Source: Bacteroidota bacterium (GTDB lineage Bacteria > Bacteroidota > Bacteroidia > Chitinophagales > Chitinophagaceae). From it: a DNA stretch of 42,409 nucleotides. The position numbers and the translations under genes are program-made. Below are positions 15,260-23,834 of this stretch, one piece after another (position 1 is the first letter of the stretch; each line of letters opens with the position of its first letter). Location of the stretch: NCBI GenBank assembly GCA_005884665.1, contig VBAT01000014.1, positions 6,574 through 48,982 on the forward strand. The letters run 5' to 3'. The notes beneath the pieces were generated by a model. The model was not told the origin of the DNA. It made no database searches and saw only the letters and a program-made list of their open reading frames with translations.

Positions 15260-16726
15260 ATGGCGTTGACAAACCAGCAAAAGAACCAGCACCTGCTATG
15301 GCGGGCCGGTTTTGGACCTGCAGTGGAGCAGCTTGGTGACCTTTCTAAATATACTCCCCATCAATTTTACAAGGCATTGGTCAAAGCTTCTGACAAAAAG
15401 CCGGAATATTTTAATCTCGCCGATAACTACCTGCAGGGATTAATGATGGGCGTCGACCAGGTAGGACAAATGCAGCAGAAAGAACTCACAGCTGAGGAAA
15501 GAAAAAGAAGACAACAGCTTAGCCGCGAAGGTATCCGTAACCTGAACCTTTACTGGTTAAAGGAAATGGTTAATAGCAGCGCACAGCTCAGGGAAAAAAT
15601 GGCTTTCTTCTGGCATGGTCATTTCGCCTGTAGAAACCTGAATGTGTTTTACCAGCAGGGCCTGCTCGATGTGATCCGCCGCAACGCGCTGGGAAATTTT
15701 GGCACTTTGTTGAAAGAAGTTTCAAAATCAGCAGCTATGCTGAATTTTTTGAATAACCAGCAAAACCGTAAAGATCACCCTAATGAAAATTTTGCCCGCG
15801 AGGTAATGGAGCTGTTTACACTGGGACGCGGCAACTATACGGAACATGATATTAAAGAAGGAGCAAGGGCTTTTACTGGCTGGACATCCAACCTGAAAGG
15901 CGAATTTGTATTCAGGAAGTTCCAGCATGACTATGGCGATAAAACGGTTTTAGGTCACACCGGTGATTTTGATGGCGAAGATGTACTGGATATCCTGCTC
16001 GAAGAAAAGCAAACCGCCAGGCATATTTCTCAAAAAATTTATAAGTTTTTTGTCAACGACCAGGCAGATACCGCAAAAGTAGAATGGCTGGCCGATCGTT
16101 TTTATAAAAGCAAGTATGATATTTCAAGATTGATGGAGGATATATTTACCAGTGATTGGTTTTACGAAGAAAAGAATGTTGGTGTAAGAATAAAATCCCC
16201 GGTAGAACTGTTAGCAGGCATTCAACGTATGCTGCCAATGAAGTTGGAAAATGAGCAGGCACTGTTGATCATCCAGAGAATACTGGGGCAGGTTTTGTTT
16301 TATCCACCAAACGTGGCGGGATGGCCAGGCGGTAAAAACTGGATCGATAGTTCCTCGCTGATGATGAGAATGCGCCTTCCGCAATTGATCAACGATGAAG
16401 ACGAGATCAACGTAAAACCCAAAGATGACGATGACCAGATGATGGGTAGGAAAGATGAAGATATGCCCGTGAAAAAGCAAGCAGGCGCCGGTGGAATGGG
16501 AAGGCAGCAGATCAACGCGAATGTGGATTGGAGCCATTATGTAAAAAGCCTGGAAAAAGTCGAGAGACAACAATTGATCGATACGATGTCCGGTTTCCTC
16601 TTGCAGGTGAAACCCGCTACTGACAGGGATGTGATCAATCAATACGCTGATGCGGGAAGTAGGGAGAGTTTTATTAAAACGGGGACGATACAAATTATGA
16701 GCACACCAGAATACCAGTTGTGTTAA
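15260..16726 (+). CDS. DUF1800 domain protein
   Basis: The 488-residue protein shows the DUF1800 signatures: HLLWRAGFGP (11-20), FFWHGHF (116-122), FAREVMELFTLG (178-189) and YPPNVAGWPGGKNWI (about 348-362). A low-complexity acidic/basic insert (about 375-425, with KPKDDDDQMMGRKDEDM) lies before the C-terminal helix region. No signal peptide is evident with this start, although many family members are exported. The biochemical function is unknown. DUF1800 genes are nearly always next to DUF1501 genes, as here (81-nt gap), which points to a joint role. Start: ATG at 15260; no clear ribosome binding site. Confidence 0.93.
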   Translation: MALTNQQKNQHLLWRAGFGPAVEQLGDLSKYTPHQFYKALVKASDKKPEYFNLADNYLQGLMMGVDQVGQMQQKELTAEERKRRQQLSREGIRNLNLYWLKEMVNSSAQLREKMAFFWHGHFACRNLNVFYQQGLLDVIRRNALGNFGTLLKEVSKSAAMLNFLNNQQNRKDHPNENFAREVMELFTLGRGNYTEHDIKEGARAFTGWTSNLKGEFVFRKFQHDYGDKTVLGHTGDFDGEDVLDILLEEKQTARHISQKIYKFFVNDQADTAKVEWLADRFYKSKYDISRLMEDIFTSDWFYEEKNVGVRIKSPVELLAGIQRMLPMKLENEQALLIIQRILGQVLFYPPNVAGWPGGKNWIDSSSLMMRMRLPQLINDEDEINVKPKDDDDQMMGRKDEDMPVKKQAGAGGMGRQQINANVDWSHYVKSLEKVERQQLIDTMSGFLLQVKPATDRDVINQYADAGSRESFIKTGTIQIMSTPEYQLC

Positions 16727-16741
16727 ATACGAAAACTGAAT

Positions 16742-16783
16742 ACCGAAATCCGTCCCGAGATATCAGGGTGTACGGGTTTCGGG
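16742..16783. repeat. CCGAAATCC-type inverted repeat between DUF1800 and DUF1501
   Basis: ACCGAAATCCGT (16742-16753) and ACGGGTTTCGGG (16772-16783) are near-perfect inverted arms (two wobble-compatible mismatches). It lies in the 81-nt gap of the gene pair, so it would be inside the shared mRNA. Related CCGAAA-rich sequences occur at 36041-36125 and 39030-39230. Confidence 0.5.
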
Positions 16784-16807
16784 ATTAAAAACTTCGAATT
16801 TCTAATC

Positions 16808-18007
16808 ATGTATATCAAACGCAAAGAATTCATACAGATCGGTTCGCTGGCAACGGCATCACTGATGCTTCCAAAGTTTTTGAAAGCTTTTGAAGGACAG
16901 GCTATGGTGCCGCCGGGGAATAAAGTGGTTGTCATATTGCAGCTCAGCGGCGGCAATGATGGACTGAATACAGTGATCCCCGTAAGAAATGACATTTATT
17001 ACCGGTCCCGGCCAAGACTGGGGATTGAAAAAACAAAAGCGCTATTACTGACAGATGAGGTCGGCCTGCATCCTGCACTCGGAAGTTTCAAAGAGTTGTA
17101 TGATGATGGCAGCCTGGGTATCCTGAATAATGTGGGTTACCCCAACCCTGACCGTTCACATTTCCGTAGCATGGATATCTGGCATACAGCCAGCCAAAGC
17201 AATGAATACCTGTCGACAGGATGGGTAGGTCGTTATTTGGATGCGCAATGCAGTGGGTGTGATAAGCCAACGCAGGCTATCGAGATCGATGATGTATTAA
17301 GTCTTGCCATGAAGGGCGAACATATAAAAGGAATTGCTGTAAAGGACCCGAGGCGTTTATATGGCACATCCAATGAAAAGTTTTTCAGGGATGTTTTGAA
17401 GAATCATAAGGACGATGGCGGTGAACAGCCGGTTGATTATTTATACAAAACCATGGCTGAAACGCTTTCTTCGGCTGATTATATCTTTAAGCAAAGCCGG
17501 TTGCATCCTTCTTCGGGTGATTATCCAAGAACAGACCTGGGCAATAGCCTGAAAACAATTGCTTCACTCATCTACTCAGATATCAATACCAAAGTGTATT
17601 ATGTATCATTGGGCAGCTTTGACACGCATATTAACCAGGACGGGCAGCAGCAACGGTTGTTTACCGAAATGAACGAGGCAGTGAAAGCTTTTGTAAAAGA
17701 CCTGAAGACAAATAACCGCTTTGATGATGTTATGCTTTTCACTTTTTCTGAATTCGGAAGAAGGGTGGAACAGAATGCAAGCGGTGGAACAGATCACGGC
17801 ACGGCCAACAACATGTTTTTGATCAGCGGGGGATTAAAGCAAAAAGGGTTGATCAACTCGTTACCTGACCTGGGCGATTTGCAGGAAGGCGACCTGAAAT
17901 ACAATGTAGACTTTAAAAATGTGTATGCGACAGTGCTCAACAAATGGCTGGGAGCCGACGATACAAAGATATTGGGTAAGCAGTTCAATTATTTGAATTT
18001 TATATAA
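16808..18007 (+). CDS. DUF1501 domain protein
   Basis: The 399-residue protein carries the DUF1501 signatures: VVVILQLSGGNDGLNTVIPV (about 35-54), PNPDRSHFRSMDIWHTA, SLGSFDTHINQDGQQ and FGRRVEQNASGGTDHGTANN. DUF1501 is related to the alkaline phosphatase/sulfatase superfamily, and the DTH and GTDHG motifs fit metal-binding positions, but no activity is established. The N-terminus MYIKRKEFIQIGSLATASLM is like a degenerate Tat signal (KRKEF instead of RRxF). It is the second gene of the DUF1800/DUF1501 pair and ends 73 nt before the convergent OPT transporter gene. Confidence 0.93.
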   Translation: MYIKRKEFIQIGSLATASLMLPKFLKAFEGQAMVPPGNKVVVILQLSGGNDGLNTVIPVRNDIYYRSRPRLGIEKTKALLLTDEVGLHPALGSFKELYDDGSLGILNNVGYPNPDRSHFRSMDIWHTASQSNEYLSTGWVGRYLDAQCSGCDKPTQAIEIDDVLSLAMKGEHIKGIAVKDPRRLYGTSNEKFFRDVLKNHKDDGGEQPVDYLYKTMAETLSSADYIFKQSRLHPSSGDYPRTDLGNSLKTIASLIYSDINTKVYYVSLGSFDTHINQDGQQQRLFTEMNEAVKAFVKDLKTNNRFDDVMLFTFSEFGRRVEQNASGGTDHGTANNMFLISGGLKQKGLINSLPDLGDLQEGDLKYNVDFKNVYATVLNKWLGADDTKILGKQFNYLNFI

Positions 18008-18080
18008 GTGCCGCAGTGCTGTACTTGATCCTGCCGAGGTCAGGCACAAAGATTCAAAACAATTTTAGATCCTACTTGTG

Positions 18081-20159
18081 TTAAAGAGTTTTTCTTTTAC
18101 TGATCGCTATACGGTAAAGAATATAACCCATTAATGCAAAGAATGCAACACCCAGCCATTTGTAACCTTCTTCCCCCATGGACCTGGTAAGGCTTTCTTC
18201 TGCACTTACTTTGCCCAAGCCTGCACTTACTTTTTCATTCACCGATAAAATCGCTACGATCACTCCGGCTAGCGCTCCTCCCGCGACAAGCCCCGTAGCA
18301 AACAAATTGCCTTTGGCCAGGTCTTCTTCTTCCGCGGAAAGCTGGATCTTCTTCTTTTTATTTCTCCAGTCAGCTATTCCTTTTATCGCACCGCCAATAA
18401 AAATGGGGAAGGTCGTAGAAAGTGGAAGATAAATTCCAATCGCAAAAGACAAAGCTTTAATACCGCATAGTTCCATCACGATGGCAATAAACACGCCCAC
18501 CAGCACAAACTGCCAGTCAAGATTAAAAGAAAGAATGCCTTTGATTAATGTTGCCATGAGTGTTCCTTGAGGAGCAGGATATTTATCGGTCCCGATTGCA
18601 TGATGTATATTCTGTGCCAGCATTTCCTGTGTAGGAGTATCAAGAATTTTTACAGTTGCGCCAATCGCCAGGGAAGAAACAATCGCCCCAATAAACAAAG
18701 CAATCTGCTGGTATTTCGGAGTGGCGCCAACGATATATCCTGTCTTTAAGTCCTGAGATGTTCCACCCGCATTGGCTGCCGCAATGCAAATCATTCCACC
18801 CACAACAAGGGCCATTGGTTCATAAAAAGTACCCGTCCATTTTACAGCAATAAAAATTAAACAGGTTCCCATCAGGGTGGCAATCGTCATTCCGCTGATA
18901 GGGTTATTGGATGATCCGATCAGCCCGACGATGCGTGACGATACCGTAACAAAAAAAGCCCCGAAAACGATGATCAGTAAACCCAGTAATAATTTGCTTC
19001 CCACTGAACTGCCCGGAATAAAACTTCCTGGTAACAACGCAATAATCAGGATCAACACCAGACTACCGATGCCTACCAGTTTAATAGATAGATCACGTTC
19101 GGTGCGTAGCACATCTTCCTTTGCAACCCTATCTTTCTTTAAGGAACCAATACTTCCTTTAAATGAGGAGATAATTGTAGGAATAGTTTTAATCAATGTG
19201 ATGAATCCGCCTGCTGCTACAGCGCCAGCGCCTATTTGTCGCACATAGGCACGATATATTGCGGTCGACCAGTCGGCAAAATTGTGGGTAGCAGGATCCC
19301 AGCCGCCGGGCCCACCGGGTTTTGCAATATCAGCCAGGTATCCCAGTTTGGCCAATTGTGCTGCTACCAGGTCAGGACTTATTAAGGATGCCAAAAGAGG
19401 AATAAATACAAACCAGCTAAGAATGCCACCGGCAACCAATACACCTGCAATCTTCGGCCCGATAATATAACCCACTCCCATATATTCCGGGGTGATCTCC
19501 CCGCTTATTTTAGCGGATGGAAAATATTTATTGGTTTGTTGGGTGGCAAAAGCGGGGACATCTTTTATGACGTGAAATATTTTTTGCAACAAAGCATAGC
19601 TTCCTGCCACAATTACCCCCCAGATGGCAGTAAGTGCCAGTTCACCACCTTTTTCACCTGCCTTTAATACAGAAGCGCATGCGGTGCCTTCTGGATAAGG
19701 AAGAGTGCCATGTTCTTTTACAATCAATGCACGACGTAACGGGATCATCATAAGTGTTCCTAATATTCCTCCAATGATGGCCAGGATAAGAATGGTCCAA
19801 TAATTAAAATAATCGGCGCTGCTTGCGGCGCTTAAAAAAAGAAAGCCGGGAAGCGTAAATACAACCCCGGCGGCAATGCTTTCGCCAGCACTGCCGGTTG
19901 TCTGGATAATATTATTTTCAAGAATGGTGGTCTTTAAAAAAAGTTTCCCTAACAAAATTGAAATGACGGCGATGGGAATTGAGGCGGACACTGTAAGTCC
20001 CGCTTTTAACGCAAGGTAAACAGTAGCGGCGCCAAATATGATTCCGAAAATAGCACCCATCAAAACGGACTTGATGGTAAACTCCGCCATTTTTGTTTCA
20101 GCGGGGACGAAGGGTTTGAAGCTTGCCTTGTCGGCAGGCAGGTTGGTTTGTTCAGCCAT
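18081..20159 (-). CDS. OPT-family oligopeptide transporter
   Basis: OPT transporters import oligopeptides or metal-chelate ligands by proton symport. The 692-residue protein has about 15 hydrophobic segments and the family motifs LPYPEGTACASVLKAGEKGG (about 155-175) and SSNNPISGMTIATLMGT (about 415-431). The N-terminal 25 residues are hydrophilic and cytoplasmic. Length and motifs fit the bacterial OPT group (about 600-700 residues). Start ATG at 20157-20159. The POT transporter gene lies 161 nt upstream on the same strand, with a palindromic repeat between them; both take up peptides, suggesting a shared nutritional role. The exact substrate is not known. Confidence 0.94.
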   Translation of the reverse strand: MAEQTNLPADKASFKPFVPAETKMAEFTIKSVLMGAIFGIIFGAATVYLALKAGLTVSASIPIAVISILLGKLFLKTTILENNIIQTTGSAGESIAAGVVFTLPGFLFLSAASSADYFNYWTILILAIIGGILGTLMMIPLRRALIVKEHGTLPYPEGTACASVLKAGEKGGELALTAIWGVIVAGSYALLQKIFHVIKDVPAFATQQTNKYFPSAKISGEITPEYMGVGYIIGPKIAGVLVAGGILSWFVFIPLLASLISPDLVAAQLAKLGYLADIAKPGGPGGWDPATHNFADWSTAIYRAYVRQIGAGAVAAGGFITLIKTIPTIISSFKGSIGSLKKDRVAKEDVLRTERDLSIKLVGIGSLVLILIIALLPGSFIPGSSVGSKLLLGLLIIVFGAFFVTVSSRIVGLIGSSNNPISGMTIATLMGTCLIFIAVKWTGTFYEPMALVVGGMICIAAANAGGTSQDLKTGYIVGATPKYQQIALFIGAIVSSLAIGATVKILDTPTQEMLAQNIHHAIGTDKYPAPQGTLMATLIKGILSFNLDWQFVLVGVFIAIVMELCGIKALSFAIGIYLPLSTTFPIFIGGAIKGIADWRNKKKKIQLSAEEEDLAKGNLFATGLVAGGALAGVIVAILSVNEKVSAGLGKVSAEESLTRSMGEEGYKWLGVAFFALMGYILYRIAISKRKTL

Positions 20160-20235
20160 AGCAAGTTGGTTATATTAAAGGGAAGATAAATAAAAAAGAT
20201 GATGCAACTGCTTTGCTTATAATAATTACAAGCCC

Positions 20236-20288
20236 GCCAAAAAAAAGTCACGGAAACAAGGAAACTTACCAATCCGTGTATCCTTGGC
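20236..20288. repeat. Nested palindrome between the POT and OPT genes
   Basis: GCCAA (20236-20240) pairs with TTGGC (20284-20288), and CACGGA (20249-20254) with TCCGTG (20273-20278). It is related in sequence to the element at 244-377. It follows the POT stop codon by about 30 nt on the minus strand and could act as an mRNA 3' end or processing structure. Confidence 0.5.
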
Positions 20289-20320
20289 AATGCATTATAT
20301 GTAGATAGAAGTAAACTCCG

Positions 20321-22108
20321 TTATGTCGAACCTGTTTTGTCTTTTACGATCTGATTAAGTGATTTCACTTTTGAAAAGATCAATAAACCTCCAAGAATTG
20401 CTGCAATGGTGATAATACCAAAGAATATTCTTTTGTCCGGTATCTTATCCCAGAAACTAGCCATTACACCGGCTACTTTGCCACCTAATGAAGTGGATAA
20501 GAACCATCCGCCCATCATGAGTGCTGTTAAACGGGGCGGTGCTAATTTAGAAACAAATGATAAACCAATAGGGCTCAAGCAAATTTCACTCACAGTAAAA
20601 ACGCCATAAGTAAGGAACAACCAAATGGGAGACGCTTTGTGTGTATAGATGCTTGGAACCGACATTACTGCTAATACCATTACTAATGCGCTCAATCCTG
20701 ATATAATCAATGCCCAGGCAAATTTGCTGGCAGTGCTGACTGGTTTTCCTCGCCGGGATCGCCATGCAAAAAACATGATCAGCAGCGGAGTCAATGCTAC
20801 GATAAAGAACGGGTTAATAGATTGGAACAACTCTGTGTTGCCAACTTTGGTCTCACCACTGCGAGGCCATTTATCTTTTGGCACGTTGTTGAAGTAAGGA
20901 TCAGGTCCCATCACTTGTATTGCTCTTGAGTCGGGATCCGGATCGACCCGGTTCCCATTTATCGTAATACCGTGTATGATCCGCGAGGTATCCGGTTTAT
21001 TATCCTTAATACCAATCTTTGTTATCGTATCCATTCTTACAATAGAATCTTTGTCAGTCAAGGTGACCATATGCTCGTCTACCTTATTGGTATAACGTGG
21101 TGTATCTGATACGGTCTGCAGCATGTAAATAGCATCTGCTGGCCCGGCGATAGATTTTGGTATTTCCCTGTTAGTGTGTGAATCTGCCCAGATCGTGAGT
21201 CCTGTAGAATTCTGATTATAGATCGTCCAGAAAATAATAGATACAGTAAAGATGAACAATAATGCACCAATCCCTTTTTTGTCTTCCGCATTTCCCTTTG
21301 TCCAAAGGCGGACATAGAAAAATATAACGGGAATGCAAGCGAATATGAATGCATCTGTGGAATGAGATCCCATAATATTATGGTTCTTGCCCGGTAAAAA
21401 CCAACCAAGAGCACCAAAAATGATCATCGGAATGAATACTGAACCGAGTATCCGTGATGTGGGCATATCTCCCGCCTGCATAGGTTTCTTGACATCATAT
21501 GGTTTGATGTGTTTGAGGTTAATGGCAAGTGCTATTAAACCAATGATTAAACCAATGCCTCCAGCCGAAAACGCAGCCCGCCAACCGTCAATTCCTTCCC
21601 ATTTGTTACGAAGAATCGCCGCCGCAAAATTGCAAAAGAAGGCGCCGATATTGATACCCATGTAAAAGATGTTATAAGCATTATCCTTTAATGGTTTCAA
21701 ATCCTCCCTGTTGTACATGATGCCAAGCAAAGTGGAAATATTGGGTTTAAAAAAACCATTGCCTATAATAATAAGACCCATTGCTACATACGTTGTGTAT
21801 TCTCCGGGCAGGGCGATAGTAAGATAACCCGCAGCCATAAGAGAACCGCCAATGAAAATAGATTTGATATAACCAAGATACCTGTCGGCTAATAGTCCAC
21901 CAATGAACGGGGTGAGATACACAAGAGCTATAAATGTGCCTACAACATCTGCTCCGAATGCATTTGGCAAGCCTTTACCTGAACTCTTGGTTAAGAAAAG
22001 AAAGAGAATTCCCACCATCAAATAATAACCAAACCGCTCCCACATTTCTGTAAAGAATAAAATATAAAGCCCTTTCGGATGCTTGCCGGTTTTTGCGGGG
22101 GTATTCAT
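20321..22108 (-). CDS. POT/PTR2-family proton-dependent peptide transporter
   Basis: This major-facilitator member imports di- and tripeptides with protons. The family signature ExxERFxYY is intact (EMWERFGYY, residues 21-29), and further motifs GNGFFKPNISTLLG and DNAYNIFYMGINIGAF are present. The protein has 595 residues; typical bacterial POTs have about 480-510. The extra length is a hydrophilic loop of about 118 residues (about 310-428) between the segment FWTIYNQNSTGLTIWA, which matches TM7, and INPFFIVALTPLLIMFF, which matches TM8. Transcribed with, or just ahead of, the OPT gene. Divergent from purD with a 139-nt promoter region. Start ATG at 22106-22108. Confidence 0.94.
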   Translation of the reverse strand: MNTPAKTGKHPKGLYILFFTEMWERFGYYLMVGILFLFLTKSSGKGLPNAFGADVVGTFIALVYLTPFIGGLLADRYLGYIKSIFIGGSLMAAGYLTIALPGEYTTYVAMGLIIIGNGFFKPNISTLLGIMYNREDLKPLKDNAYNIFYMGINIGAFFCNFAAAILRNKWEGIDGWRAAFSAGGIGLIIGLIALAINLKHIKPYDVKKPMQAGDMPTSRILGSVFIPMIIFGALGWFLPGKNHNIMGSHSTDAFIFACIPVIFFYVRLWTKGNAEDKKGIGALLFIFTVSIIFWTIYNQNSTGLTIWADSHTNREIPKSIAGPADAIYMLQTVSDTPRYTNKVDEHMVTLTDKDSIVRMDTITKIGIKDNKPDTSRIIHGITINGNRVDPDPDSRAIQVMGPDPYFNNVPKDKWPRSGETKVGNTELFQSINPFFIVALTPLLIMFFAWRSRRGKPVSTASKFAWALIISGLSALVMVLAVMSVPSIYTHKASPIWLFLTYGVFTVSEICLSPIGLSFVSKLAPPRLTALMMGGWFLSTSLGGKVAGVMASFWDKIPDKRIFFGIITIAAILGGLLIFSKVKSLNQIVKDKTGST

Positions 22109-22173
22109 ATAGCTTTTTTAGGTTTATGATCAGAGTTTAACCTTAACATGCGAGCAAAATACAGAAAAATGAC

Positions 22174-22201
22174 TTTGAAAAAATTTTTCATTCTATCTTT
22201 A
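22174..22201 (+). promoter_or_regulatory. Possible promoter of purD (TTTG / N16 / TATCTTTA)
   Basis: TTTG (22174-22177) and TATCTTTA (22194-22201) are arranged like the Bacteroidota -33/-7 pair, with one mismatch and a spacer of 16 nt, shorter than the usual 19-20. The purD ATG is 46 nt downstream. Confidence 0.4.
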
Positions 22202-22247
22202 ACTCTGAACCATAGTAGCAACCAACGAAATCCCGGTTAGTACCATC

Positions 22248-23549
22248 ATGAGAATTTTACTGTTAGGCTCTGGCGGCAGGGAACACGCTTTTGCCTGGAA
22301 GTTAAATCAAAGCGCCCCATCCCATTCGATTTACACAGCACCCGGTAATCCCGGTACAGCTAAATGCGGCAAAAATGTACAACTTGATATCAAGGACTTC
22401 GATGCTATCCGCAAATTCTGTATTAAGGAAAAGATAGAAATGCTTATCGTCGGTCCGGAAGAACCGCTGGTCAATGGTCTCTATGACTACTTCAAAGCCA
22501 GCGAAGAGCTCAAAACCATCCGTTTTATCGGCCCATCGAAAGAAGGCGCCAAGCTGGAAGGCAGTAAAGCTTTCGCCAAGGCATTTATGCAGCGACATAA
22601 TATCCCTACTTCCAAATACAGGGAATTTACTATCGAGAATTATGAAGAAGGCATAAAATACCTGCAGCAGCATGCGCTGCCGATCGTATTAAAAGCCGAT
22701 GGACTGGCAGCTGGCAAAGGAGTAGTCATCTGCCAGAGCTATGTGGAGGCCATCGCTGAATTTGAATTGATGATCCAACAGGCGAAGTTCGGGGAAGCCA
22801 GTAAAAAAGTAGTGGTGGAAGATTTTTTAAACGGGATCGAGGTCAGCGTTTTTGCAATAACCGATGGCAAAAATTATGTGATGCTGCCTGAGGCCAAGGA
22901 TTATAAACGCATTGGCGAAGGCGATAAAGGCTTAATGACTGGCGGCATGGGTGCCGTGAGCCCGGTGCCATTTGTCAAAGATGATTTTATGCGTAAAGTG
23001 GAAGAACGCGTCATCAGGCCAACCATCAACGGTATTTACAGGGAAGCGATCGAATATACCGGATTTATATTCTTTGGCTTGATAAATGTAAACGGTGATC
23101 CGTTCGTGATCGAATACAATTGTCGCATGGGTGATCCGGAAACGGAAGTCGTGATACCAAGACTGGAAAACGATCTTGTTGAAATATGTATAGCCGCTTC
23201 TGATAAAGAATTGGATAAAGTGCAGGTAAAGATGGATAAACGAGCAGCAGCAACGATCATGGCTGTCAGCCGCGGTTATCCAACAGGATTTGAAAAAGGA
23301 TTCGAAATTTCCGGGCTTGACGAAAAATACGGCAAGCAGTCAATCGTCTTCCAGGCCGGTACGAAAGAAGTAAATGGTAAGATCGTTTCGAATGGAGGTC
23401 GTGTATTCTGCGTTACTTCCTTCGGAGAAGATATCGAAGACGCTGTCAGCTCATCGCTGGAAGTGCTGAACAATATACATTTCGAAGGGATCTATTATCG
23501 TACTGATATCGGGTACGAGTTTAAGGCTTCGGCATCTCCACAGGTGTAA
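22248..23549 (+). CDS. purD: Phosphoribosylamine-glycine ligase
   Basis: PurD joins 5-phosphoribosylamine and glycine with ATP to make GAR, the second step of de novo purine synthesis. The 433-residue protein has the family length. Motifs are MRILLLGSGGREHAFAWKL (N-domain), FIGPSKEGAKLEGSKAFAKAF, the ATP-grasp glycine-rich loop VLKADGLAAGKGVVI (about 150-164), GLMTGGMGAVSPVPF and the metal-binding EYNCRMGDPETEVV. The gene is alone, divergent from the POT transporter and followed by 285 bp of repeat-rich DNA before the tryptophan dioxygenase gene. PurD uses glycine, also the GcvH pathway substrate, but the two genes are far apart and no regulatory link is visible. Confidence 0.97.
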   Translation: MRILLLGSGGREHAFAWKLNQSAPSHSIYTAPGNPGTAKCGKNVQLDIKDFDAIRKFCIKEKIEMLIVGPEEPLVNGLYDYFKASEELKTIRFIGPSKEGAKLEGSKAFAKAFMQRHNIPTSKYREFTIENYEEGIKYLQQHALPIVLKADGLAAGKGVVICQSYVEAIAEFELMIQQAKFGEASKKVVVEDFLNGIEVSVFAITDGKNYVMLPEAKDYKRIGEGDKGLMTGGMGAVSPVPFVKDDFMRKVEERVIRPTINGIYREAIEYTGFIFFGLINVNGDPFVIEYNCRMGDPETEVVIPRLENDLVEICIAASDKELDKVQVKMDKRAAATIMAVSRGYPTGFEKGFEISGLDEKYGKQSIVFQAGTKEVNGKIVSNGGRVFCVTSFGEDIEDAVSSSLEVLNNIHFEGIYYRTDIGYEFKASASPQV

Positions 23550-23800
23550 GAAACAAGAACCAAATTACAAGAACCAAATAAATTCGAAACTAAAAAACGG
23601 GAAATTCGAAATTGCATCGGAAACATTCTGATTAGATATTTTAATTTTTGATTTTCTTTCGCACTTTTCAAGTAAGTATCAAAAAAGCACCATACTCAAA
23701 AATAAGTCCTGGTGATCCGGATGTTCTCTTTTCGATATTTGGATTTAAGAATTCGGTTTTTTTTGGTTCTTGGCTTCTTGAGATTTGGTTCTTCTACACA
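23550..23800. repeat. Degenerate inverted repeat of AAGAACCAAAT / AATTCGAAA type
   Basis: The left part (about 23555-23610) carries CAAGAACCAAAT, CAAGAACCAAAT and AATTCGAAA. The right part (about 23725-23795) carries the same in reverse complement (TTCGATATTTGG, AATTCGG, TTGGTTCTTGG, ATTTGGTTCTTC). The middle is AT-rich. There is no gene: a frame through this stretch joins the dioxygenase gene but encodes low-complexity residues. Confidence 0.5.
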
Positions 23801-23812
23801 ACAGGCTTCACT

Positions 23813-23820
23813 TATTTTTG
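23813..23820 (+). promoter_or_regulatory. -7 element (TATTTTTG) of the tryptophan dioxygenase gene
   Basis: Exact TAnnTTTG match that ends 14 nt before the ATG at 23835. This decides the start: the upstream in-frame codon at 23712 lies before the promoter. Confidence 0.6.
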
Positions 23821-23834
23821 CAAAAAACTACAAC

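Noticed and set aside
16808..16870. True Tat signal in DUF1501
   Set aside because: The twin-arginine is missing (KRKEF); I note it as Tat-like only.
23712..23834. N-terminal extension of the tryptophan dioxygenase (41 residues, hydrophobic)
   Set aside because: It is encoded by repeat-derived DNA, lies upstream of an exact -7 element, and does not fit dioxygenase N-termini.
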